The notes beneath the pieces were generated by a model, which saw only the letters and a program-made list of their open reading frames with translations, searched no databases and was not told the origin of the DNA. The position numbers were made by a program, and so were the translations under genes. A stretch of DNA of 64,000 nt from Monomorium pharaonis (taxonomy: Eukaryota; Arthropoda; Insecta; Hymenoptera; Formicidae): NCBI RefSeq assembly GCF_013373865.1, contig NC_050476.1, positions 10,528,001-10,592,000 on the forward strand. Reading direction: 5' to 3'. Shown here piece by piece: positions 10,532 through 19,122 of the stretch (its first letter is position 1; every line of letters begins with the position of its first letter).

Positions 10532-11829
10532 GGGGTGCAAGGGGGGCCTTCGGCCCCCCTTCCGCACCCACCCCGTCCAAGTCGCTAACCTATGTGGACT
10601 TTACTCTGCTTGCAATGTACATGGATTGCATTTGGTACGTGCGCACGTGCAGTGTGCGCATGTGCAGTGTGCGCATTTGGTCCGTGTGCATTTGGTCCGT
10701 GCGCATTTGGTCTGTGTCCGTTTCGCACTGTGTCCGTTTCGCTCTGTGCGCATTTGGTCTGTGTCCGTTTGTTACTGTGTCCGTTCTGCACTGTGTCCGT
10801 TTCGCTCTGTGCGCATTTGGTCTGTGTCCGTTTGTTACTGTGTCCGTTTGTTACTGTGTCCGTTTATTACTGTGTCCGTTTGGTCTGTGTCCGTTTGTTA
10901 CTGTGTCCGTTTCACTCAGCCTACTGTGTCCATTTATTACTGTGCGCATCTGGGACGCTCCCAAATTTTTTAGCAATTTTTTTTTCTTGCTTCAATTTAT
11001 AGGAAATTTTCCGTAGAATATGAAAAAAAATAGTAGAAACCGATTTGAGAGTTCCTTCTATGTTATTTTCGTCGAAAAGTAAACGGTCGAATTGGGCGGA
11101 GCACTCATGTAGACGAGTCGAAAACTCAGTCTTTCGATCCCTCTGTAATAAATGTTAACCTGGCTGTGTTAGAATAATGTTCAAAAAACAGGAAGATCTG
11201 CTCTATGGCCCTGAAATCGCAGATTAGCAAAAAGTTAGAATAAATTACGATTTTTTCACGATTTTGTTACTCGAACTTTAAACGCGTTTTTCTCCAAACT
11301 ACTTTTTTAAAATTAGCGTGCAAGATAACTCAAAAACTATTCATCCGATTGAGTTCTCCTTGTGTATACATTTAGACAAATACTTTCCTCATAAATTGAA
11401 TCTTTATTTGTAATTGTATTGTTTAAATAAATTATTTTTATTGCATAATTAACACGAAAATTTTTCGTAAAAATCAATACTTTTTTTTCTACGTGTCGCC
11501 ATTTTTACAATTTTGCATTATTTTCTTTAACAATAGGTTCAATTAATAACGCAAACCGTACAAAAAAGAAATCTATTTGGTTTTCTGTTTCAGATGAATA
11601 CAAGTAGCGCTACATTGCACGCCGACAAGTGACTTCAACATCGACGCATTAGATTTACATTATTATTATTTATAAAATACATATTATTTTTCTGTCAAAA
11701 AATTTTTTTTAGTAGTTCAATGTTACAATAACATACCCTGAAAATTTCAAAAAAATTGGTTGTATAATTTCCTCAAACAAAATTCCAAAAAATTACTCAA
11801 TTTTCAGCGCGTTACATGACTTGCCCCCC
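10222..11829. mobile_element. Non-autonomous element with TTAA target duplication
   Basis: TTAA stands at 10218-10221 and 11830-11833. The ends are inverted: GGGGGGCAAGTCATG at the left and CATGACTTGCCCCCC at the right. It splits the reverse-transcriptase frame exactly. TTAA is the signature of piggyBac and Kolobok transposases; the runs of G/C at the ends suit piggyBac-like families. The interior has no transposase. It holds the nested array element 10252-10962 and about 860 bp of AT-rich sequence (10971-11829) in which no gene was seen. Confidence 0.87.
10252..10962. mobile_element. CGGACACAG-array element, copy a (8-bp target duplication)
   Basis: The flanks AAATTTTT are at 10244-10251 and 10963-10970. 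Terminal repeats: GAGTGAGTCCCAGATGCGC at the left, inverted at the right with GGGACGCTCCC as last bases. The left half holds about a dozen units of about 16 bp in one orientation, made of ACGGACACAG or ATGCGCACAG plus a spacer. The right half holds units in the opposite orientation. The middle contains GTCGCAAACCCATGTG, a (CA)n tract (10497-10529), a G/C hairpin GGGGGGCCTTCGGCCCCCC and GTCGCTAACCTATGTG. All open frames here are repeat translations. The 8-bp duplication suits hAT, P, Merlin or related transposases. Confidence 0.88.
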
Positions 11830-12421
11830 TTAAGAAACGGCAAGACTTTCTCTCAAATTGATCTAGAACATGCATATATGCAAATCCCAGTAGAAGAAAA
11901 CAGTCGTAACTTACTTACGATAATAACGCATAAAGGCTTGTATAGATACACGAAGATGACAGAAGGCATTGCATCAGGACCAGGCGATTTTCAGCGGAAA
12001 ATCGAACAATGCCTAGCGGGAATCGATGGGGCGATTCCATATCTAGATAATATTTTTTGCACTGGAAAAACCGACGAAGAACAGCTACAAACACTTTATG
12101 CAGTGTTTGAGCGACTTGAAAACTGCGGGTTTAAGGTCAATATAAACAAATGCGGCTTTTTCAAAGAGAAATTAGACATTTTAGGATTCGTTATAGACAG
12201 AAACGGATTACACAAATCAAAAACAAAAGTCAATGCAATGATTGAAGCTCCGGTACCGGTCGATAAAAAGCAATTAGATTCATTTATTGATCTTACAACG
12301 TATTATGTAAAATTCTTAATTGATAGAGCAACAAAACTGAAACCACTTTATGAGTGTGCGAAAACCGATAAATTTAAGTGGACAAAGGAATGCGACGCGG
12401 CATTTGAGTGGAGTAATAGAG

Positions 12422-13160
12422 CTATGAGAGTTCTAACCAAACAATAGAATGGGGGAAGGGGGAAGGGGAAGGGTGTGGGGGTAAACACTTGTCACATAAA
12501 TTTCAAAATTCCTTTGTTCTTATTGTTTTTTATAACAATTGAACCTGTCATAAATTTCAAAATTTCTTTTGTTTTTATTGTTCTTTATAACAAATGACCT
12601 GTCATAAATTTTCTTTGTTTATTGTTTCCCTATAACAAATGACCCTACTATAAATTAAAAAATTCTTTGTTTAATGTTTTTCTAAAAAATGAGAAACTTG
12701 TGTCGATATGTTTTCGAAAGTCCTTTGTGCTCAGGAGTCGCCGCCGCCACTCAGATACATAGGTAAAAAGACTTTATTATTATTTCATATATATATATAT
12801 ATATAATGTAATTTTTATTTGATTATTTATAATTTGAATTAAATTATATATTTATATGTACTCTAATTTAAATTATAAATAATTAAATAATAAAAATTAT
12901 ATTACGTATATCCCACTCCAATTGCTCTTTCTCTCCCACTACACTAATTGTATAAGCAGTGCCGTTATCTTGGCTGCCAACGAGCGCCGATATTAGACTG
13001 CTAGATTTTATAGACTTTAAAAATATTTAAAAAAATAAAAAAGTAAAAAATATAACATTTGGATACTGTAGTCTGCGTTTAATATTATACCTAAAAAATT
13101 TCTTTTAATTGAACGTCTCGCAACATGTCAAATCTCAGCTTTCCTTTTTTCTGAAATTTT
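12422..13160 (+). repeat. Left terminal inverted repeat of the composite
   Basis: After a G-rich stretch (12448-12482) come about four tandem units of 45-55 bp with the words CATAAATTTCAAAATT, TTTGTT and TATAACAAATGACC. A segment follows with GCTCAGGAGTCGCCGCCGCC, (TA)n and GCCAACGAGCGCCGATAT. The same order is found inverted at 30757-31627, where about seven tandem units are present. Variable subterminal tandem units are common in large self-replicating DNA transposons. Confidence 0.8.
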
Positions 13161-13167
13161 TTTCAAA

Positions 13168-13222
13168 AGTCACGTGACTTTTCAATAGTCACGTGACTTT
13201 ACAAATAGCATAAGTATATATA
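13168..13222 (+). promoter_or_regulatory. Double CACGTG plus TATA promoter, arm A
   Basis: Two identical palindromes AGTCACGTGACT (13168-13179 and 13187-13198) are followed by TATATATA (13215-13222), about 125 bp before the polymerase start codon at 13346. The same three elements in the same order and spacing stand inverted before the polymerase of arm B. CACGTG is the core E-box bound by bHLH factors. Role as the polymerase promoter is inferred from position and conservation. Confidence 0.65.
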
Positions 13223-13345
13223 GGTAAGACTCTTAGAGCATCCCTTAGATGTTTTCGAGTAAGTGTGCCCGAAAGTCTGTGTGTGTGTGTGTGTGCAGTT
13301 AGTTTTTTAAGTGCGTTTTAGTAAACAATTCAGTTTTCCGAAAAA

Positions 13346-14513
13346 ATGGAAAATTTCGAACGAGTCGAACGCGAACTTTTAGACAAGCAAACAGAGTCAC
13401 TATATTGGGTGAATTTTTCACATGGTTACAACAATGTGAGGAGTGCATCGAACAACTCAAGGAACGTAATCGTGCCAAGCGCCCTCGACTTGCCATTGGA
13501 CAGAGACAATCTTTGGTGGCGAGAACCGCTCGACTCGCGGGTGAAAAAACGCGACTGGAAAGACGTTTTATGCACGTTGGTGGCAATTACGATAGCACTA
13601 GTGATGATAGTAACAACGCAAGACTTGAGTGGCGTGAAATAGATACTGCATTCGAAAGCCGTATCCTAACCGGTGCAGTGATTAACGTGCGTCACATCGA
13701 ACCTCGTCATTTTTTAAAAGATGCCAAAGACATTGTGCTCGAACGAGTGCGGGAGGTAATAGACAAACACGGTAGTGTAAAAGTGAACACCGTGTTCAAT
13801 GGTGAATTTGTAGCAGGAGGTAAACATGCCAACAAAAGTGTGAAAACAAAAATTATGCACTCTTTCAATTATCAGATTTAAATGAATGGTATGAGTTGAA
13901 CGTTATCGAGCCTGCATTAGCGTTGCTCGAAGAATTCCAAGAACGCGATAGTGGGTGAGCGTTGTCGCGTATTTTAAATTTAACTATTAATATAAAGTTA
14001 TATAATATAAAGTTATATAAAGTTATATAAAGTAATATAAACTATTAATATAAATATAATTCTATGCGTGCGGGATGTCATTTTACATTACCACGGCTTA
14101 TTATGCTGAAAAGAGCGGTAATCAATGTGCAATCTGAAGACAATGCATGCTTCGCATGGTCGGTGGTCGCTGCTCTACATCCTGCAGAAAGACATAGTGA
14201 TAGAGTGTCGTCATACCCTCATTATAGTACAGTTTTGAATTTCGGAGATATTGATTTTCCATTCGCTTTGGAAGACATTAAAAAATTCGAGCGACTTAAT
14301 AACAATATTTCCATTAATGTATACGGCATCAAAGAGGATAAATTTGTCCCCCTGCGACTCTCAAGTGAAAAGAAAGAGAAGCATGTAAATTTATTATACA
14401 TGCAAAACAAGGAAGACAACGTGGGACACTTTACGCTGATAAAAAATCTCTCCCGGCTCATAAGCTCGCAATTGAGCAAACACAATGAGAAAAAATATAT
14501 TGGCGATCGGTAA
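13346..14513 (+). pseudogene. Polinton-like DNA polymerase B, N-terminal part (arm A)
   Basis: The start MENFERVERELL is shared with arm B. A frameshift near 13395-13405 moves the reading to GEFFTWLQQCEECIEQ and RNRAKRPRLAIGQRQS, which arm B reads in one frame. A further break near 13860 follows VNTVFNGEFVAGG. A short AT repeat (13985-14060) interrupts the next part. The frame 14064-14513 then carries MLKRAVINVQSEDNACFAWS, ALHPAERHSDR, KHVNLLYMQNKED and GHFTLIKNLSRLISSQLS, a conserved N-terminal region of the polymerase B family found in insect transposons. The protein would replicate the element, probably by protein priming in the nucleus. Not functional here. Confidence 0.8.
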
Positions 14514-14584
14514 GTAATAATTCTTTTATAAACATGTTTAAATTTTTTAAATAAAATAATAAACTAATTTTTTTTTATTATTCA

Positions 14585-15030
14585 CAAATGTCTGCACTAT
14601 TTCGATTCTGAAGAAAAGTTACAAATCACACATTGTGGACTGCAATCGGATAAATAACTGCGCCATTCTATTACCCAATGAAAAGGACAAGTGGTTAAAG
14701 TTCTGTAATCCAAACAATAAGGAGCGACTTCCATTTGTCGTATACGCTGATTTAGAGTGTGTACTGCAGAGGACGCAACCTGACACGGAGCAAGGATCGT
14801 ACAAATACCAACACCACCAGGTATTCAGCATCGGATACTACGTGCGATGCTCATTTGATGACACGTTATCCGTGTATCAGTTTCGTCGCGGTCAGGATTG
14901 TATATCATGGTTTACGAAATAATTAAAAGAATTGGCGCATAATGTTAAGATTCGTTTATCGCGCGGTAATGTTTCCATGAACGCGTTGTCGAAGGAACAG
15001 TGGGAGGCGTACCGTAGCCTTAGAACATAT
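14585..15030 (+). pseudogene. Polinton-like DNA polymerase B, exonuclease part (arm A)
   Basis: Starts with a Cys/His motif (CLHYFDSEEKLQ, HIVDC). It reaches RLPFVVYADLECVLQRTQ, where ADLE is the DxE exonuclease I motif of family B polymerases, then HHQVFSIGYYVRCSFDD and QDCISWF. An in-frame TAA lies at 14920. Homology ends near 15026, after which more than 4 kb of other elements intervene before the frame resumes at 19123. Between 14513 and 14585 is a 72-bp stretch with a perfect GTAAGTA donor and a pyrimidine tract but no AG acceptor, possibly a decayed intron. Confidence 0.8.
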
Positions 15031-15763
15031 ATATCTGGAAGGGGAATAGCCTATGCTTCCCATGGAAAAAATTTGTGTCCAAGTTGGGTGCGAAAAAAAA
15101 GGTAAATTATAATCTTTGCTTGCAATGCGAAAACGTGGATGACGTCACGTTCACCGCGCGCGTTTGAAAATTGAAATGTGATTTTTAATTAGGATACGAT
15201 TGACGATAATGGAAAAGATAATAACACAGGCACACAAAAAAAAGTGGTCGGTCCGGCGAACTAGACTAGTCAATCCTTATGTATTTCGACCCGCTGAATT
15301 CGAATCCAAGGTCAGAATTGCAAAGTTAGCTCGCATTTTCTAACCTCAAAAAAAATTTTTTTTTAAATGTTGGTCCGGCGAACTAGACTAGTCAATCCTT
15401 ATGTACTTCGACTCGCTGAATCCGAATCCAAGTTCAAAATTACAAAATTAGCTCGCATTTCCTAACCTCCAGAAAAATATTTTTTTAAATCTTGGTCCGG
15501 CGGACCAGACTAGTCTATTTTTATGTATTTTGACCCGCTGAATCAAAATTCAAGGTCAGAATTGTTGAATTAGCTCATTTTTTCCTAACCTCAAAAAACC
15601 TTGTAAAAGCAATTACATTAATTATACATTTGGATCACAAATGTATAATTAGGAACGTGCAGGCTTGCGTAACCACATTACCCGAAGAAAATTTTCTAGG
15701 AAACCACAAAAGTGAAGATTAAAGAGAAAGGGTAGTGGAAATAATAAAAAACTAGGTTGCCTA

Positions 15764-16050
15764 ATGAATCTTAAGTTGGATTTCTTAGATTTTCATATCG
15801 ACTACTTCCCAGAAAATCTAGGTGATTATAGTGAAGAACATGGAGAAAGATTTCATCAGGACATCAAGGAAATGTAGTATCGATATCAAGGTAAGTGGGA
15901 TATGAATATGATGGCTGATTTCTGCTGGACGCTCAAACGTGATGTCTCTGTGAAAGGAAAGAAACGTAACAGAAAGCCATTACACAGAATCTTCGAAAAT
16001 AAAAGAGATATTATAGAAAAAGGGAGTGAATTTTTTACGCTATTTACAGA
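15764..16050 (+). pseudogene. C-terminal remnant of an arthropod transposon protein
   Basis: The frame reads LKLDFLDFHIDYFPENLGDY, EEHGERFHQDIKEM, an in-frame TAG (15875-15877), then YRYQGKWDMNMMADFCWTLK and a basic tail. The HxDxFPENLG...EEHGERFHQDI...YQGKW...MADxCWxLKR pattern recurs in many uncharacterised arthropod proteins that I associate with transposons; I cannot name the superfamily. It sits between the inverted arms of the 15225-17819 element and is probably the last part of its transposase. Disrupted at 16056 by another element. Confidence 0.6.
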
Positions 16051-16055
16051 AGCTC

Positions 16056-17220
16056 CCCAGGTAGCAAGCTCACGTCATTTTGACGTCTCAAAATGGTCAT
16101 TTACTGACTATTCTTGACGTCACGAAATGACGCCCTTATGACGTTAAAATGACGGTCGAATGTCACAAATTCCTGACGTCATGAAATGTACCGTATTTTG
16201 ACGTCATGGAATGACGTGAACAATATGTTGTCAAAAAGATCTCTAAAAGATATCCTGTTTCTGAAAATAATAACATAAAGAGACTTTTAAAAGATAACAT
16301 AATGTCAGAATGTTAACCAATGCGTCGTTTTTTGAGAACAGAAAGATATCATGAAACTGATATCTAAAAGATTTCTTAAATCGGATATCTTTAAACTGCA
16401 ACTAAAGAAAAATAAAATAAAATAAAAATTACATTTTTTTAAAATTATTTTTATCAACAGCACATACTAAATTTAGGACAAATTTTTATTAATTAATTAA
16501 ATTTAAATTATATTATTTTATTTTATTCTTACTTGCCGCTGGTAGGTTTGAACCCGGGACCTTAGGATTACGAACCTTGTACTCTAGCTGCTACGCCAAT
16601 TTGACTCATCGATATGGGTACTTGTTATTGTCTACATATACCTATATTGTTATAAACTGACGCAATTATATTATTTTTTATAAAAGCAATTAAATTTTGC
16701 AAAACATATTAAAAATAAATAACATTAATTTATTTACTTATTAATTTCATTGTTAAATTTATCTTTTTCCATAACCTTAATAATAAAGGATAACATTTTC
16801 AAGAAACTTAAATGAAATTCTTCAATGAGATATCTTAAAAACCGCTCTTAGTAGACGTCTCTGATAAATGTTACCATTTTGACATCATTTCCAAGATATC
16901 TAAATGTTTTCTTAAAAAAGTTCTCTTAAAGTTAAATATAATATGCTTATATAATATGCTTATGCCTTACGCCTTAAATCTCATTGTAGACACTGCTTTA
17001 GACCGTGTCTAAAATACGTCTTAATGACGTCTTTATGTCCCGATTTTGGATGCGTGCTGTCTGGGAAAATAATCGTCAGATCATGACTGAAATATGACTA
17101 CGAAATGACGTCACATCATGACGTCAATTTTAGGTCATGTAAAAAAATGGTCATTTTGACGACATATGACCAGATATGACCATTTTGGGACGTCAAAATG
17201 ACGTAGGCTTGCTACCTGGG
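16056..17220. mobile_element. CCCAGGTAGCAAGC element with TGACGTCA-like arrays
   Basis: The left end CCCAGGTAGCAAGC is followed by repeated ACGTCAWTTTGACGTC, TGACGTCATGAAATG and GACGTCA words. The right end is inverted (CATTTTGGGACGTCAAAATG, then GCTTGCTACCTGGG). Both terminal 150-bp stretches are dense in CRE-like TGACGTCA or half sites. The middle contains a second repeat style (AAAAGATATC words, 16230-16400) and a tRNA-like stretch. A partial relative is at 53152-53398. The flanking dinucleotide may be TC. No coding sequence. Confidence 0.75.
16534..16602 (-). ncRNA. tRNA-like sequence (possible SINE head)
   Basis: On the minus strand a box A-like TGGCGTAGCAGCTAGAGT is followed about 40 bp later by a box B-like GGTTCAAACCT, as in RNA polymerase III promoters of tRNA genes. 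The putative anticodon stem and the T stem do not pair well, and the acceptor ends are not complementary. It is more likely a tRNA-derived repeat or decayed tRNA than a functional gene. Confidence 0.4.
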
Positions 17221-17826
17221 TCAAACTTGTTATACGTATTGAATTTTCCCCGGGTAATGTGGTTACGCAAGCCTGCACGTTCCGGATTATACATTTGTGA
17301 TCCAAACTGCTTTTACAAGGTGTTTTTTGAGGTTAGCACACAATGAGCCAATTCAGCAATTCTGACTTTAAGTTTGGATTTAGCGGATCAAAATCATAAA
17401 AACAGACTAGTCTGGTCCGCCGGATCAAAATTTAAAAAAAAATTTTGTTTAAGGTTAGGAAAAAATGAGCCAATGCAGCAATTCTGACATTGAATTTGGA
17501 TTCAGCAGATCAAAATAAATAAAAGTAGACTATTCTGGTCCGCCGGACCAACATTATAAGAAAAAAATTTTTTTAGGTTAGGAAAAAATGAGCCAATTTA
17601 GCAATTCTGACTTGGATTTAAATTCAGCGGGTCAAAATACATAAGGATAGATTAGTCTGGTCGGCCGGACCAACATAAAAAAAAAATTTTTTTTTGGAGG
17701 TTAGGAAATGCGAGCTAACTTTGCAATTCTGACCTTGAATTCGGATTTAGCGGGTCAAAATACATAAGGATTGACTAGTCTAGTCCGCCGGACCAACCAC
17801 TTTTTTTTGTGTGCCTGTGTAATTAA

Positions 17827-18354
17827 GAGCGAGTCCCAGATGCGCGCAGTAATAAACGAACACAGCAGGCTGAGTGAAACGGACACAGACCAAATGCGCA
17901 CAGACCAAATGCGCACAGACCAAATGCGCACAGACCAAATGCACACGGACTTAATGCACACGGACCAAATGCACACGGACCAAATGCGCACGGATCAAAT
18001 GCGCACGGACCAATTGGTGCGCATCATTTATAAATGCGCACAGTCGCAAACCTATGTGGTGCAGAGAATGCTATGCACACACACACACACACACACATAC
18101 ACACACGCGCGCGCGGGGTGTAAGGGGGGGCTTCTCCCTCCCTCCCGCATCCACCCCGTCGGTAGAGGTGTCTGAAAAGTCGCAATTCATGTGATAACTT
18201 TGTAGGTTACTGTCCGTTTGGTCTATTCGCATTTATTCCGTGCGCATTTAGTCCGTGTGCATCTGGTCCGTGCGCATTTGGTCTGTGCGCATTTGGTCTG
18301 TGTCCGTTTCACTCAGCCTGCTGTGTCCGTTTATTGCGCATCTGGGACGCTCCC
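17827..18354. mobile_element. CGGACACAG-array element, copy b (8-bp target duplication)
   Basis: GTAATTAA flanks both sides (17819-17826 and 18355-18362). Ends are GAGCGAGTCCCAGATGCGC and the inverted GCGCATCTGGGACGCTCCC. The left array is mainly ACCAAATGCGCACAG and ACCAAATGCACACGG. The centre has GTCGCAAACCTATGTGGTGC, (CA)n (18074-18104), a G run and a C-rich stretch, and GTCGCAATTCATGTG. The right array is inverted. It landed at the very edge of the TAA-flanked element. Confidence 0.88.
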
Positions 18355-18404
18355 GTAATTAAGGTACATATTATGATAAATAATCATAAACTTTATTTAT
18401 GATA

Positions 18405-18695
18405 CGTAAATACGTAATGATCGGAACATAATTTAGTAGCCGTACTTAAAACGACTTCTTTAATACCACAGAAATCCAGCCACTTTTTACGCTATTCCTC
18501 ATTTCTCGGAAATCTGTTGAAAAAGAATAAAATTAATATCATATTTGCATTATTAACAAGTATTATAAGAAAGGGAGTATAATATTTAATCCCATAATTT
18601 ACTGTAAATATAAAATATGACGTATATTTTACTTACCCATGATAAGATACCGATTTATCATGTTTACCGCATAAAACGCAATATGGATCTGGCAT
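18405..18695 (-). pseudogene. THAP-domain fragment (two exons)
   Basis: On the minus strand exon 1 (18695-18637) reads MPDPYCVLCGKHDKSVSYHG and ends at a consensus GTAAGT donor. An intron of about 120 bp ends in CAACAG, and exon 2 (18513 to about 18405) reads FPRNEE, stop, RKKWLDFCGIKEVVL and TKLCSDHYV. Spacing of Cys-x2-Cys, the FP after the first strand, Trp and Cys-x2-His matches the C2CH THAP zinc finger. That DNA-binding module is found in P-element transposases and their domesticated relatives. An in-frame TAG in exon 2 and loss of all downstream coding make it a remnant. It was carried into the polymerase gene of arm A. Confidence 0.7.
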
Positions 18696-18699
18696 TTTT

Positions 18700-19122
18700 C
18701 CTATAAACTTTTGCGATTAGTATTGATATATATCACCGACATATATCGTAACTCCTAACCTACAAATAATAATACTACAAACTATTTAACTCGCGCCGCG
18801 CTTGCGCATTGCGGACTAAAGTTAAAATCTAACTTTCTCTTTTATTAAAACGTCTTTCTCTCTCGCACTCAATTTGGACACAGGCTCAATTCTTCATTCC
18901 CCTTCTAGGTATATATGTTCTAAAACCGTAGCGTGACACATTGCCATATAACCGGTAAATATCTGTGATAAGACGTTCGCATTAGATGATACGCGAGTGC
19001 GCGGTCATTGCCATATAATCGGTAAATATCGCGGTCCCGCGCATTCAAATTGTTACTTAAATTACAAAGATAAATATTAATTTCCAATAGTTTTTCACAA
19101 TTTATCAGGCTACAATTCACAT
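18700..19122. other. Remainder of the insertion in arm A; two direct repeats
   Basis: Between the THAP fragment and the resumed polymerase no gene is visible. Two direct copies of CATTGCCATATAAYCGGTAAATATC occur about 75 bp apart (near 18942 and 19009), separated by a segment with GATACGCGAGTGCGCGG. Their role is unknown; they may be subterminal motifs of the THAP-carrying element. Confidence 0.4.

Larger units (their letters stand above)
9881..12421 (+). pseudogene. pol: Gypsy reverse transcriptase (split by a TTAA-flanked element)
   Basis: The fingers part reads GHVEKIDASEWATLIVPV, DGSIRICGNFK and DRHPIPLIDEIF, then stops at 10221. It resumes at 11834 with TFSQIDLEHAYMQIPVEE and GIASGPGDFQRKIEQ. 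The catalytic box is PYLDNIF where functional enzymes have YLDD, followed by GFKVNINKCGFFKEKLDILGFVI. TTAA flanks the interruption, and with one TTAA the reading frame is continuous. The last aspartate of YxDD being Asn means this copy is dead regardless of the insertion. RNase H and integrase are absent: the frame runs into the composite element at 12422. Confidence 0.85.
15225..17819. mobile_element. Decayed DNA transposon with tandem-repeat terminal arms (TAA duplication)
   Basis: Inverted ends CACAGGCACAC (15225) and GTGTGCCTGTG (17819) are flanked by TAA (15222-15224 and 17820-17822). Inside each end stand 3-4 tandem units of about 115-120 bp. Each starts GGTCCGGCGAACTAGACTAG, continues CTTATGTATTTYGACCCGCT and ends in a poly(A/T) run; they are inverted between the ends. 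The inverted arms extend to about 15700 and 17240. The core holds the remains of a protein gene (15764-16050) and a nested element (16056-17220). The 3-bp duplication is compatible with Harbinger, Zator or CACTA relatives; family not resolved. Confidence 0.75.

Noticed and set aside
10413..11016. Several frames of 100-186 codons on both strands with CVRF/VRIWSV repeats
   Set aside because: They are all translations of the CGGACACAG/ATGCGCACAG arrays; the same happens in 28606-29568 and 17755-18175.
12422..12427. 6-bp Polinton target duplication at the composite ends
   Set aside because: ATAGAG before the left end and TATAAC after the right end do not match; alternative starts only give inverted, not direct, agreement.
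16534..16602. Functional tRNA gene
   Set aside because: Box A and B are present but stems do not pair and acceptor ends are not complementary.
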